A stretch of 64,000 bases of DNA from Segetibacter sp. 3557_3 (GCF_004354985.1 NZ_SMSK01000013.1:1-64000), one strand, 5' to 3'. Shown: positions 24,804 through 34,724, counted from the stretch's first letter. Translations and numbers: made by a program. The notes: a model not told the origin generated them from the letters alone.

Positions 24804-25292
24804 TTACAGGTGATTTAGTTTTTCAAACAAGTCGTTTATTTCAGGTTGATGCAAATACTTTTTAACAAGCTCGCCCTGCCTGGAATACAAGGCGGTAAAT
24901 GGCATTTCAACTACACCGTAATAATTACGAACAAAGTAGGTAGTGCCTTCGGTGCCTACATAAAAGTTGCCATATTTTGCCAGGTTGTTCCGCTTTACGA
25001 AATCCGCAACGGTAGCCATTGGCAAATGCGTGATCATAGCGACTGATACTTTTTTTAAACCAGGTCCCCTTTTTAATAATTGTTTCACCAGGTGATCACA
25101 ATGGTCGCATTCGGGTGAGAAATAGATGATCAAAACCGGCTTTCCTTGCGGGAGGTTTTCCGCTTTAAATATTTTGCCACCTGCCTGCACTATTCTGAAA
25201 GGTGGAACTTTTCCCGACTGGGCCATGGCTGCGGTAAACATCAAAATCAGTAACAACGGGGTAAATGAAAGCCGAAGCGCTTTTTGTGTCAT
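24804..25292 (-). CDS. Secreted thioredoxin-like (TlpA/redoxin) protein
   Basis: 162 residues. Signal peptide (LLLILMFTAAMAQ) followed by a thioredoxin fold: VLIIYFSPECDHCDHLVKQL carries the redox CDHC pair (about 59-62), and MPFTALYSRQGELVK contains the cis-Pro region. Proteins of this kind keep or break disulfides of exported proteins in the periplasm. It is embedded in the fructan operon, 95 bp after susD and 44 bp before the sugar porter; why a redox protein belongs there is unclear. Confidence 0.8.
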   Translation of the reverse strand: MTQKALRLSFTPLLLILMFTAAMAQSGKVPPFRIVQAGGKIFKAENLPQGKPVLIIYFSPECDHCDHLVKQLLKRGPGLKKVSVAMITHLPMATVADFVKRNNLAKYGNFYVGTEGTTYFVRNYYGVVEMPFTALYSRQGELVKKYLHQPEINDLFEKLNHL

Positions 25293-25387
25293 TGCTTAAA
25301 GTTTTTCAGGTAAGTGGAAGATTAAGGGGGAGCGTAGAAACGCCCCCACCTTTATGCTTGCCTGTGAAAGATCAATACAAAGGCTTA

Positions 25388-27094
25388 TCAATAGCCCGGG
25401 TTTTGCCTGTAAAGTCCATTAGTGAAGGTGATTTCCGATTGTGGGATGGGCAGGTATTCATCCCGGCCAGCCGTGAACTTTGCTGTACTTAAAAAACTTC
25501 TCCTGGTTTTTTCAACGTTCACGTAGTTATTCAGTGTTGGCTCTGCTATGCCCCATCTTACCAGGTCAAAAAAGCGGGCGCCTTCGGTTGCAAATTCAAG
25601 GCGTCGTTCCCATTGCAGGGCTTTTCGGGCAAACTCCTGTGTAAAGCCTGCCGCCGCATATTCTTTGATGTTGTATTTGGAAGGATAGCTGCCATCTGAT
25701 TTTTTGACCTTTTCGGTGCTGGCGGCGGCTCTTCTTCTAAGCTGGTTAATAAGTGGTAAGGCGTTAGCCTGTTGTCCTAGTTCTATTAAGGCTTCTGCCT
25801 GCATCAGCAAAACGTCGTCGTACCGGATTACATCGTAATTCTTTGCGGTTCCCATAAACGGGCCGAGTTTAAAATAGGAACCATTTGAAGCCAACTGCTG
25901 GTTTCGCATGGTATGAAAGTTTCCATAAACCCCGGCATCCCGTACCCAACTGTTGCTGAAAAGCTTAGTGGGATCATACTTGTAAGGATGGCCTTCGATG
26001 CCTACTGTGTGATCGAGGCGGGGATCTACAGTGGCCGTATTGAGGTCTGCTGGTGCATTGTTGAAGGTTTCAAAGTTTGGTAAGCCATTCGCATCAGTTG
26101 TGTGGGCATTCACCAGGTTTTGGCTGGCAGCATGGAAACCACAGCAACCATATTGCGGTGCACCATGCGGATAGTTAAGTCCGTCTTCGAAGCTCAATCG
26201 TCCTGCAGTGGTTCCATCATTAATCGTAAACTGGATGGCAAAAACAGACTCCGGGCCATTTTCGGTTTCAGGTAAGAAGTTGTTTGCTATATCGGGGCTT
26301 AACGCGTATTTTCCTGATGATATCACCGCCTGGGTTAAGGTCACTACTTCCTGCAGCCGGGTTTGATTGATGTTGATAACTTTGTGGTTTGCATCCTGCT
26401 CATAAGCCTGGTAGAGCCTAAGTTTGGCAAGATAGGCCTGTGCGGCGTATTTGTTTGCCCTTCCGATTTCGGCCTGGTTTGCCGGCAGGTTTTCTATTGC
26501 AAACTGGAAGTCGGCGGCAATTTTGTTCCAGGAGTCTTCGTTGCTCAGGGTGTTCGACACCTTCAGAATGTCTTCGCTGCTCGCCGTTTCATCGAAAATC
26601 GGGATGTTCTTATACAACAACTTCATCGTAAAATAACTGTGTGCCCTTAAAAATCTTAGCTCGCCCTGCCGTAGTTTTTTTACGGGAAAGACTTCTTCAG
26701 TTAAGGAATTCACCGCCCGCAAAGCAACGTTCGCCCTTGATATTGATTTAAAAAGGTTTTGCCAAGAACGGGTTACGAAAGAACCCATGGTTGGGTTAAC
26801 CAGGTTATAGTGTTCAAGTGCATCCACTTCGCCTACATCACCCGTACCACCGCCACCTTTGTAAGCATCGTCCGACCGCACACTGCCGTATGCCCAATTG
26901 CTGTAAATTGGTCCGATCATATCGCCGTTGCCGATAGCTGCATATGCAGCGGTTACAAGGCCGTCGGCCGCGGTTGGCGATGTAAGGTCCGACGACGATA
27001 AAACACCCGTTGGGGTATAGTCCAGTGCTTTTTTACATGAGCTGGCCAGGAAAAATCCTGATGTGATAACAGCCGCTATTATTATCTTTTTCAT
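25388..27094 (-). CDS. SusD/RagB family outer-membrane lipoprotein
   Basis: 568 residues from ATG 27094. Lipoprotein signal MKKIIIAAVITSGFFLASSC with Cys20 as the lipid anchor. TPR-rich SusD fold: RANVALRAVN, FLRAHSYFTMKLLYKNIPI, LRLYQAYEQ, DVLLMQAEALIELGQ, LINQLRRRA and the C-terminal ERRLEFATEGARFFDLVRWG and PIPQSEITFTNGLYRQNPGY. It binds the glycan at the cell surface as lid of its SusC partner, encoded 19 bp upstream. Context makes fructan or fructo-oligosaccharide the likely ligand. Confidence 0.93.
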   Translation of the reverse strand: MKKIIIAAVITSGFFLASSCKKALDYTPTGVLSSSDLTSPTAADGLVTAAYAAIGNGDMIGPIYSNWAYGSVRSDDAYKGGGGTGDVGEVDALEHYNLVNPTMGSFVTRSWQNLFKSISRANVALRAVNSLTEEVFPVKKLRQGELRFLRAHSYFTMKLLYKNIPIFDETASSEDILKVSNTLSNEDSWNKIAADFQFAIENLPANQAEIGRANKYAAQAYLAKLRLYQAYEQDANHKVININQTRLQEVVTLTQAVISSGKYALSPDIANNFLPETENGPESVFAIQFTINDGTTAGRLSFEDGLNYPHGAPQYGCCGFHAASQNLVNAHTTDANGLPNFETFNNAPADLNTATVDPRLDHTVGIEGHPYKYDPTKLFSNSWVRDAGVYGNFHTMRNQQLASNGSYFKLGPFMGTAKNYDVIRYDDVLLMQAEALIELGQQANALPLINQLRRRAAASTEKVKKSDGSYPSKYNIKEYAAAGFTQEFARKALQWERRLEFATEGARFFDLVRWGIAEPTLNNYVNVEKTRRSFLSTAKFTAGRDEYLPIPQSEITFTNGLYRQNPGY

Positions 27095-27113
27095 TGCTTT
27101 GATTATATAATCG

Positions 27114-30100
27114 TTAGAAAGATGCATTGATACCAAGCGTAAATGTTTGGGGAATAGGAACGGGGTCGAGGTCGATACGTTCAGGATCCGGGCTCAGGTA
27201 GCTCTTGCTTTTTATCCTTAGTATATTCTCAGCCATTCCGAAGAAGCGGATGCGTGAGAAAACGGATCTGGGTTTTAAAGAATAACCCACCTGAATGTTC
27301 CGCAATTTGAAATACGATGTATTTACAATAAAGTAGTCTGATGTGCGGCCTTCATTGTTATTGTCTTTAAGGGTAAGTGCCGGAACCCGGGTGTTTGTGT
27401 TTTGAGGTGTCCAGCCATTGAACACACCGGGGCCTACATTCTCCCTGCTCTTCATCAGGTTATTGAAAAGCGTATACACATCAAAACCTTCGCGACCTGC
27501 TACGCCGGAACCAAAAATGGTAGCATCAAAGTTTTTGTATTTCAGGTCGGCCCTCAGGCCATACTCTAAAGCGGGCAGCGTGGTGCCAATCCACGTCCTG
27601 TCGAGGTCGTTGATGACATTGTCGTTATTGATGTCTACATAACGAATGCGGCCGGGTGCTGCGCCGATCTGGGTGGGTGCTTTGTCCACTTCGCCCTGCG
27701 ACTGGAAGAGTCCACTGGTCTTGTACCCAAAGATGTCGAACTGTGAATGACCAATAATGGTATTTACGAGGTTACCTGCGTAAGCGGGACGTACATTCTC
27801 AGGTAGTTCCGTGATCTCGTCCCTGAAATGCGCAAAATTTAACTTAACATCATAGGTGAAATCGCCGCGTCTTTCGCCCTGATAGCCAAGAACCAGTTCC
27901 CAACCCCTGTTGCTTTTCGAAGCGCCGTTTACCGCTTTCGACTGCCCCTCTCCCAATGCCGATGCAACCGGGGGGATGATCAATATCCCGGATGTATTCC
28001 GCGAGAAATAATCAAATGAACCATATACTTTGTTTCTTAAGATGGAGAAGTCAACACCTGCATTGATCTCGTCGGTGGTTTCCCATTTAAGCCCCGAGTT
28101 TGCTGCCTGCGTTTGTACAAAACCAGAAGGCAGTGTACCTGTATTTGCACCGGAAAGCGAATATGCGGTGCCAACATTCATGTACTGCTCCCAAAAACCG
28201 GGGGTAAGCTGGTTTTGAGAAGTGCCATATCTCGTATCAAAAAGGCCAAAGCGCGCGAGGTCGCCAATTTGCTGATTACCTACCCTTCCTATGCCTACTC
28301 TTGCTTTCAACTCAGAAAAAAAGGATTTGCGCATGAACGCTTCTTTGTCGATCCTCCATCCCACGGAAGCTGCGGGAAAAATGCCGTACTGGTTGTCGGC
28401 ACCAAAGCGGGAGGAACCATCGCGGCGAACAGTAACCCCGGCGAGGTACCTATCGTCGTAGTTATAGTCTATCCGACCGAATTGTGAAAACAACCGGTTC
28501 CCGGTTGAGCCGCCGGTAGCAATGGTGTTCCCGGTGCCCGCATTAAGCGTGAAATAATCTTCGGTTTGTATGGCATAGCCCTCCTTTTTGGTGGATTGAA
28601 AATCAACGTTGGTTTTAATATATTCGGTTCCTACCAGGAACTTAAAGCCATGATCAGCAGTGGGGTTCCAATTGTACCGGAGCGTATTGGAGAAAGTGAT
28701 GCTCAGGAATCTGTTCTGGTCAAAAAGCAGGCTGTTGGTAGTTCGGCTTAATGCGCCTTCGGTGAAAGTCGGGCTGATTACTTTATTCAGGAAGAAAGCA
28801 TTATCGGCACCGATGTTCGACTTAAAAAACAGGTTTTTGATGGGTTGAATTTCTACAAATGCATTTCCAAATGTACTTAGCCGGTTGGCATTGTTCCATT
28901 TGGCAAGGTCCTGCATATGCAACGGGTTATTTCTATCTGAATAACCCGCACCGGATTCACCTGCATAAGTACTCCCGTCCTTCTGGTAAACAGGAATGGT
29001 GGGGGCGAGCGTAACCGCCAGGAAAGTTGTGGTAGCCCCACCAAGGTCGCGTGCTGTTAAGGTTTCATTTGAGTTTGCTACACGAAGATTTAGGCCAAAC
29101 GTAAGTTTATCATTAAAAACTTTTGTGAGCGCATTGATGCTGCCGCTTAGTCGTTCATAACCTGTAAAGCGTAACATGCCCGTGTTCTTGAGGTGAGCGA
29201 AGTTGATTTCAACCGAGGAGTTTCTGTTACCTACTGACGCCGTTAAACTATTGTTTGTAACAATCCCGGTTTTATAGATAACATCTTGCCAATTGGTGTT
29301 ACCTGAAGGTGTATTTGGATCGCCACCAACAAAAGGTTTAAGCGTGACAGAGCTCAATACGGGATTGTTATAGTCGTTGTTCCAGGCGAAGTTGTAAATG
29401 TCGCCGTAACCGGCCACGGGATCCTGCCTGTCATTCACCGAAGCCTGCCACAATGCCTTTCCCCGGTCAACAGAGTTCAGCATCTTAAACCGGCTTGACT
29501 TTTCAGACTGAACGGACACACTGCTGTTCAACTGGAATTGAACTGAACCGTTCGTATTGCCCCCACTTTTTGTAGTCACAATGATGACGCCGTTTGAAGC
29601 GCGGGCACCATAAATTGATGCTGCCGATGCATCTTTTAGAACTTGGACTGAGGCAATATTCGCAGGATCCATGTTTTGAAAGACTTCAGGCCTTGTTGTA
29701 GGTATTCCATCTATAACATACAATGGATCAGTGTTGCCTAAAGTGTTGGCACCCCGGATCAATATCCTGCTGTTGGATCCGTTGGGCGAGCCATCCTTTT
29801 CGATGTACAAACCGGCTACCCTGCCCTGAAGGGCTTGCATTGTATTGCCAGAGCTGTTGTTTTTTACAGGCCCCATATCTACAATAGCCACAGCACCTGT
29901 TACATCGGCTTTTCTTTGCGAAGTATAGCCGGTGACGACCACCTCATTGAGGGCAAGTGGCAGCTGTTGTATAGAAAAACTAACGGCTGTTACGCCCTCG
30001 GTAGGCAGTTCGGCGCTTTGAAACCCGACAAAAGACACCACTAATCTGTTTGTATCGGCAGGAACGGAGATGCTGAAGCGCCCTTCGGCATTTGTTTGGG

Positions 30101-30254
30101 TAGAGATTGAGGTTCCTTTTACCTGCACCGTCGCACTAGCAATCGGTTTATCGTGATCGCTTTTGTTTGTAACGGTACCACTTACTGTTTTTCCCTGAGC
30201 TAACGCTGCCACTGAAATCAGGAAACAGCTCAGAAAGGAGACAAGTTTTCGCAT
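27114..30254 (-). CDS. SusC/RagA family TonB-linked outer-membrane transporter
   Basis: 1046 residues. Signal peptide (LISVAALAQ), CarboxypepD_reg-like domain (about 20-105, TVSGTVTNKSDHDKPIASATV), plug with LNEVVVTGYTSQRKADVTGAV, LIRGANTLGNTDPLYVIDGIP and VLKDASAASIYGARASNGVIIVTTK (all standard SusC marks), then a 22-strand barrel ending FTLGINASF. It imports oligosaccharides with SusD and TonB energy. The gene follows the fructokinase by 9 bp and precedes susD by 19 bp, forming the core of the fructan operon. Confidence 0.95.
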   Translation of the reverse strand: MRKLVSFLSCFLISVAALAQGKTVSGTVTNKSDHDKPIASATVQVKGTSISTQTNAEGRFSISVPADTNRLVVSFVGFQSAELPTEGVTAVSFSIQQLPLALNEVVVTGYTSQRKADVTGAVAIVDMGPVKNNSSGNTMQALQGRVAGLYIEKDGSPNGSNSRILIRGANTLGNTDPLYVIDGIPTTRPEVFQNMDPANIASVQVLKDASAASIYGARASNGVIIVTTKSGGNTNGSVQFQLNSSVSVQSEKSSRFKMLNSVDRGKALWQASVNDRQDPVAGYGDIYNFAWNNDYNNPVLSSVTLKPFVGGDPNTPSGNTNWQDVIYKTGIVTNNSLTASVGNRNSSVEINFAHLKNTGMLRFTGYERLSGSINALTKVFNDKLTFGLNLRVANSNETLTARDLGGATTTFLAVTLAPTIPVYQKDGSTYAGESGAGYSDRNNPLHMQDLAKWNNANRLSTFGNAFVEIQPIKNLFFKSNIGADNAFFLNKVISPTFTEGALSRTTNSLLFDQNRFLSITFSNTLRYNWNPTADHGFKFLVGTEYIKTNVDFQSTKKEGYAIQTEDYFTLNAGTGNTIATGGSTGNRLFSQFGRIDYNYDDRYLAGVTVRRDGSSRFGADNQYGIFPAASVGWRIDKEAFMRKSFFSELKARVGIGRVGNQQIGDLARFGLFDTRYGTSQNQLTPGFWEQYMNVGTAYSLSGANTGTLPSGFVQTQAANSGLKWETTDEINAGVDFSILRNKVYGSFDYFSRNTSGILIIPPVASALGEGQSKAVNGASKSNRGWELVLGYQGERRGDFTYDVKLNFAHFRDEITELPENVRPAYAGNLVNTIIGHSQFDIFGYKTSGLFQSQGEVDKAPTQIGAAPGRIRYVDINNDNVINDLDRTWIGTTLPALEYGLRADLKYKNFDATIFGSGVAGREGFDVYTLFNNLMKSRENVGPGVFNGWTPQNTNTRVPALTLKDNNNEGRTSDYFIVNTSYFKLRNIQVGYSLKPRSVFSRIRFFGMAENILRIKSKSYLSPDPERIDLDPVPIPQTFTLGINASF

Positions 30255-30263
30255 AATGAATAT

Positions 30264-31193
30264 TTAATGGTGATGAATAGTGTGAAGAACCTGGTCGTTA
30301 TGAGCATTGATTAGTGTCGTTATTTGTGTTGCGTCATAGTCGGGGCAGGCACCAGGGTGGGTAGCTATGAATGCTCCCAGTGCACATGCAAAGTCCAGCG
30401 CGCTTTCAATAGTTTCGCCTTTAAGCAGTTGATGAAGAAAACCGGCGAGGAACGCGTCGCCACTACCGATGGTATCAGTTACTACTACCTTAAATCCGGC
30501 ATGTCGATACAATTTTCCTTTTTGGTTAACCATTGCCCCTTCGCCGCCCAGAGTAACAACAATGGTCTCGATATCAAACCGGTCCTGGATCAGGCTAATG
30601 CGATCCTCCGTGGTTTGAAACTGGCTGAACCAGCCGGTTATCAAATCAAGCTCGGCGATGTTCATTTTGAGGATGTCTGCCTCTTGCAACAGGTTTTCCA
30701 CGGTGCTGCGATGAAAATTGGGCGGACGAAGGTTAATGTCCAGCACCTTTGTTTTTGCGTGCTCCAATAAGCGGCTAAGGGTTTCTCTCGACGTTTTACT
30801 ACGTGAGGTGAGGCTGCCGTAAACAAAAAACTCAGCCTGTTGCAACAGCGCCGCATATTCATCGTGCCATACAATAAAATCCCAGGCCGACGGGTTGACG
30901 ATGTCGTAAACAACTTCGTGGTGATCATTGGTATTCGCATACACCAGGCCGGTCGGGTGGTCGTAGTCAACGTCGAAGAATTCGGTGGTAACGCCGGTGT
31001 CGGCGAGCATGTTCACCAGTTTTTTTCCATAGTCGTCGAGTCCTATCCTGGTTATCAGTGCCGGGGCAGTGCCCAGCTTATTCAGGTGATAGGCAACGTT
31101 CATCGGGGCGCCGCCGGGTTGTGCCCCCGAAGGCAGAATGTCCCAAAGCACTTCGCCGAAGCAAACTACCGGGCATGCAGAGTTAGGGTCCAT
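30264..31193 (-). CDS. PfkB-family carbohydrate kinase, probable fructokinase
   Basis: 309 residues. PfkB/ribokinase fold: VVCFGEVLWDILPSG at the N terminus, GGAPMNVAYHLNKLG (about 32-46), VLDINLRPP, ETIVVTLGGEGAMV, and DTIGSGDAFLAGFLHQLLKG (about 245-264) with the anion hole and catalytic Asp of GxGD. It phosphorylates a sugar with ATP; first place in the fructan operon and similarity to Bacteroidota fructokinases make fructose the likely substrate, yielding fructose 6-phosphate. Confidence 0.9.
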   Translation of the reverse strand: MDPNSACPVVCFGEVLWDILPSGAQPGGAPMNVAYHLNKLGTAPALITRIGLDDYGKKLVNMLADTGVTTEFFDVDYDHPTGLVYANTNDHHEVVYDIVNPSAWDFIVWHDEYAALLQQAEFFVYGSLTSRSKTSRETLSRLLEHAKTKVLDINLRPPNFHRSTVENLLQEADILKMNIAELDLITGWFSQFQTTEDRISLIQDRFDIETIVVTLGGEGAMVNQKGKLYRHAGFKVVVTDTIGSGDAFLAGFLHQLLKGETIESALDFACALGAFIATHPGACPDYDATQITTLINAHNDQVLHTIHHH

Positions 31194-31593
31194 CTTTGTA
31201 AGTTGATAAGGTGAATGAATGGAATGGTAGTGCGGACTTTCGTAGGACGAGGAACTTAAAAACGGCAGTTATCTGGAGGAAGAAAAAAACTTTTGTCAAC
31301 AGCATTATCCCGGGCTAGGAAAGCGACTCAACCTGAAACCTGCTGATGCCAACAGCGTAAAAAGATGAACCGGGCCCGTTCGAACGGCCAGCCAGACGGA
31401 CGTGGCTAGCCTCCACATGAGAATTGCCAATGCCTGGACAAAAAAGAAGAAAACATATATGAACCGCGGTACCGTTTTGAATACTGCAAAGGGCGACATT
31501 ACTAACGGTGCATATATTATGAAGGTAGATAGCGCACCAACGGGAAGAGCCCCTGCAGAACAGGCCCGGTTAATTTTAGTTATTATCCGGCCT

Positions 31594-31701
31594 GGTACAT
31601 AATCATGCCACGGAGGGGTGAAGGAGAAAGGCAACATTTGACAAGCAATTTCGAACCAAAGTAGGCTGCCGGACCTGCGAAAGCATTATGATTATGTACC
31701 A
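31594..31701. promoter_or_regulatory. Inverted repeat GGTACATAATCAT, possible operator
   Basis: GGTACATAATCAT at 31594-31606 and its exact complement ATGATTATGTACC at 31689-31701, 82 bp apart. Related direct sites follow: ATTTTGTACCA near 31802-31812 and ATTTGTACTT near 31906-31915. They could be binding sites of the AraC-type output domain of the neighbouring regulator. Confidence 0.4.
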
Positions 31702-31903
31702 AAAGCTATCTGTTCCTGAGAAAATTGCTGGGATCGATTAAACGATTAATAATGAATGGGTTATCATGTTTCTTAATCTGGTTCTAAATGCGTGTTTTTC
31801 GATTTTGTACCAGCTGATTTCAATCTTGTATCATTGCGACCAGGTGAGTAGGCCGGTAGTTAAGTCATTGTTCTTTAATTTCGGAAGGAACAACGCAAAT
31901 CGA

Positions 31904-31911
31904 TAAATTTG
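31904..31911 (+). promoter_or_regulatory. -7 box TAAATTTG of the sensor-regulator gene
   Basis: Exact match to TAnnTTTG, 50 bp before ATG 31962. No TTG lies at the ideal distance upstream. Confidence 0.4.
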
Positions 31912-31961
31912 TACTTCTACCCGACGAGGGCACTTCAGCATATCGCCCGGTTGTTGCCATT

Positions 31962-34718
31962 ATGTTTTTTATAGCACGATACGCAATTTCTGTAGTTCTG
32001 CTACTTTGTACACTGCTAACAGCATGTACCCCTGAGCCGTCGGGCAAACAATACCATATCGGATTTTCGCAGTGTGTTGAGTCGGATGCCTGGCGGAAGA
32101 CTATGCTTAAGGATATGAAGCGGGAACTTTCTTTTCATCCCGGTATAAAACTTTCTTACCTGCAGGCCGACGGGAACAGCGATAAACAGATCAGCCAGGT
32201 AAAGGAGCTTCTTAACAATAAGGTCGACATTCTGATTATCTCGGCAAATGAAGCGGAACCCCTGACGCCAATTGTTGAAGAGGCCTTTACTAAAGGCACC
32301 CCGGTTATCGTGGTGGACCGAAAAATTGCTACCCCCTTTTATTCGGCCTACGTGGGGGGTGACAACTATGAAATAGGGAGGATGGCTGGTGAGTATGCCA
32401 TTAACCAATTGCAGGGGAAAGGCAACATTATTGAAATCACCGGGTTACCCAAATCGACTCCCGCCATTGAACGCGACAGGGGCTTCACAGCCGCACTAAA
32501 AAACTATCCTTCCATCCGTATTGTTGAAAGGGTAAATGGGGAATGGTACAAGCAAAAGGCACACGATGAATTGTCGCGTATCGCATCCCGTTATAAAGAT
32601 ATCAACCTCATTTTCGCCCAAAACGACGTAATGGCCGCGGGCGCAAACGAAGTATACAAAAGCATGAACGCTAAGCTGCCGAAGATCATAGGGGTCGATG
32701 GCCTTCCTTGTAACGGATGTGGAATGCAGCTGGTAGCCAATAAACGCATCACCGCTACCATGTTGTACCCTACCGGCGGTGAAGAGGCAATTCGCATCGC
32801 GCTGAAAATCCTTAATAAAGACGAGTTCAAGCGGGAGCATTTGTTGAATACCACCGTGATCGACTCAACTAACGTGCGCTACCTGCAACTACAGGCCAAT
32901 AAGGTGGATAGTCAGCAGCGGGAAATAGAAAACCAGCAAAGCATTCTTCACCGGTTGAAAACGATTTATAATAACCAGCGAACATTTTTGTACGTGCTCA
33001 TCTGCTCGCTGGTACTGGCGCTTTCGTTGGGGGGACTTGTATTGTATTCGCTAAGGGAAAATCGCCGGATCAACAGGAAGTTGAAGCAGCAGAACGATGA
33101 GATTGTTGAACAGAAGGATCAGCTGGAGGAAATGTCGGTGAAGGCGCGTGCCGCCAACGAAGCTAAAGTGGCCTTTTTTACGAATATTTCACATGAGTTT
33201 CGTACTCCCCTTACGTTGATCCTGGGACCCCTTGAAGAACTATTAGGGGCCACCAAAAACCAGCCACGGCAAACACGCAACCTAAACCTTATTCATAAAA
33301 ACGTAATCAGGCTGTTGCGACTGGTAAATCAATTGATGGACTTCAGGAAGATAGAAGTGGATAAAATGCGGGTACAAGCTACTAAAAACGACCTGATTGC
33401 TTTTGTAAACGAGATTATCGAATCCTACCAAAGTATGGCAGCAACGCGTACCATAGATCTCCGGCTGATCACCCATGAACGGCAGCTCCTGGTTTGGTAC
33501 GACGTGAATATGTTGGATAAGGTGATGTTTAACCTGCTGTCGAATGCATTCAAGTTCACTAAAGATGGTGGTTATGTTCATATTTACGTTAGTAAAAACG
33601 AGGCTGGCGATCGCGTGGTAATCAGGGTTGATGATAATGGCATCGGCATGTCGGAGGAGGCAGTTGACAGTGCCTTCGAGCTCTTTTACCAGGGCGAATT
33701 CGAAAATCACAAAGGCTCAGGCCTCGGGCTTGCGTTATCCAAACAGCTTATTCATCTGCATAAAGGCACAATCACCCTTTCGAGCCAGAAGTGGAAAGGC
33801 ACGAGCTTCGAAATTCAATTATTGCTCGGAAATGCCCACCTGGACAAACAGGAAATTGCAGAAAACCCTACTATGCCGGCCATCTACGAGGATGAAAAAG
33901 TGTACAGTACCGGGCAGGCAACCGAGCCGCCGGATGTTCCCGAAGAAAGTCAGAAAAAAACGGAAAGGGAACATTCCATCCTGATCATCGAGGACAACGA
34001 AGACCTGCGCGGGTTTTTGAAGGCCAGGTTGGAAGCGCAGTATGAGATTGTGGAAGCAGATAATGGGCAGTCGGGACTTCAACAGGGTTTTGATATCGTT
34101 CCGGACCTGATCATTTCGGATGTGGTAATCCCGGGTAAAGATGGGATGGCGCTGGTGAATATCTTTAAAACAGACATCCGCACCTCTCACATACCCATTG
34201 TTTTGCTCACGGGCAAAACAAAAACTGAGCACCAGATTGAGGGTATGAAAAATATGGCCGACGTATATATAACCAAACCGTTTAGTGTACAGTTCCTGGA
34301 ACAAACGATTAAAAGCCTGCTGTCGAACCGGGCGATGCTGAAGGAACACTTCACTTCCGAAATGCCGTCGAACCTGAAAACCACCACGGTCGGCAAAATG
34401 GACCGGAAATTCATGAGCGAGTTTACTGCCCTGGTGGAAAGCAATTTGTCGAACGAAGATTTTAGCGTGGAAGAAATCTGCAAAAAAATGGGTATCTCCC
34501 GTGTACAGCTTTACCGGAAAGTGAAAGTGTTGTTGAATGTAAATGTGAACGACTATATTCTAAATATGCGGCTGCAAAAAGCAAAGTACCTTTTGCAACA
34601 CGAGGAGGCTACCATTAGTGAGATCGCCTATACGGTCGGCTTCTCGTCGCCTGCTTATTTTTCTACCGTTTTTAAGTCAAAATTCGGCATGACCCCAAAG
34701 GCCTTCAAAGAAAAATAA
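31962..34718 (+). CDS. Hybrid two-component sensor-regulator with sugar-binding domain
   Basis: 918 residues combining a whole signalling chain. Order: signal sequence with lipobox-like LLTAC (about 18-22); periplasmic-binding-protein type I domain (about 30-310, HIGFSQCVESDAWRKTM, VDILIISANEAEPLTPIV, IIGVDGLPCNGCG); one membrane helix (about 342-363); coiled coil; HisKA with phospho-acceptor His411 (ISHEFRTP); HATPase (NLLSNAFKF, VDDNGIGM, GSGLGLAL); receiver (about 671-785) with phospho-acceptor Asp720 and Lys of ITKPFS; AraC-type DNA-binding domain (about 815-918). The layout and N-terminal sequence strongly recall the fructose-sensing HTCS BT1754 of Bacteroides thetaiotaomicron, so fructose is the likely signal and the divergent fructan operon the target. 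Confidence 0.93.
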   Translation: MFFIARYAISVVLLLCTLLTACTPEPSGKQYHIGFSQCVESDAWRKTMLKDMKRELSFHPGIKLSYLQADGNSDKQISQVKELLNNKVDILIISANEAEPLTPIVEEAFTKGTPVIVVDRKIATPFYSAYVGGDNYEIGRMAGEYAINQLQGKGNIIEITGLPKSTPAIERDRGFTAALKNYPSIRIVERVNGEWYKQKAHDELSRIASRYKDINLIFAQNDVMAAGANEVYKSMNAKLPKIIGVDGLPCNGCGMQLVANKRITATMLYPTGGEEAIRIALKILNKDEFKREHLLNTTVIDSTNVRYLQLQANKVDSQQREIENQQSILHRLKTIYNNQRTFLYVLICSLVLALSLGGLVLYSLRENRRINRKLKQQNDEIVEQKDQLEEMSVKARAANEAKVAFFTNISHEFRTPLTLILGPLEELLGATKNQPRQTRNLNLIHKNVIRLLRLVNQLMDFRKIEVDKMRVQATKNDLIAFVNEIIESYQSMAATRTIDLRLITHERQLLVWYDVNMLDKVMFNLLSNAFKFTKDGGYVHIYVSKNEAGDRVVIRVDDNGIGMSEEAVDSAFELFYQGEFENHKGSGLGLALSKQLIHLHKGTITLSSQKWKGTSFEIQLLLGNAHLDKQEIAENPTMPAIYEDEKVYSTGQATEPPDVPEESQKKTEREHSILIIEDNEDLRGFLKARLEAQYEIVEADNGQSGLQQGFDIVPDLIISDVVIPGKDGMALVNIFKTDIRTSHIPIVLLTGKTKTEHQIEGMKNMADVYITKPFSVQFLEQTIKSLLSNRAMLKEHFTSEMPSNLKTTTVGKMDRKFMSEFTALVESNLSNEDFSVEEICKKMGISRVQLYRKVKVLLNVNVNDYILNMRLQKAKYLLQHEEATISEIAYTVGFSSPAYFSTVFKSKFGMTPKAFKEK

Positions 34719-34724
34719 CGTCCA

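Larger units (their letters stand above)
31194..31961. other. Divergent regulatory region of the fructan locus
   Basis: 768 bp without a supported gene between the fructokinase operon (minus) and the sensor-regulator (plus). It holds a long inverted repeat (31594-31606 and 31689-31701), two further TTTGTAC-type sites near 31806 and 31907, and a -7 box for the regulator. Length and position fit operator DNA of a hybrid two-component regulator. Confidence 0.55.

Noticed and set aside
31402-31602. Small gene of 66 codons in the fructan control region
   Set aside because: Composition looks random, there is no family resemblance, and it overlaps the candidate operator arm.
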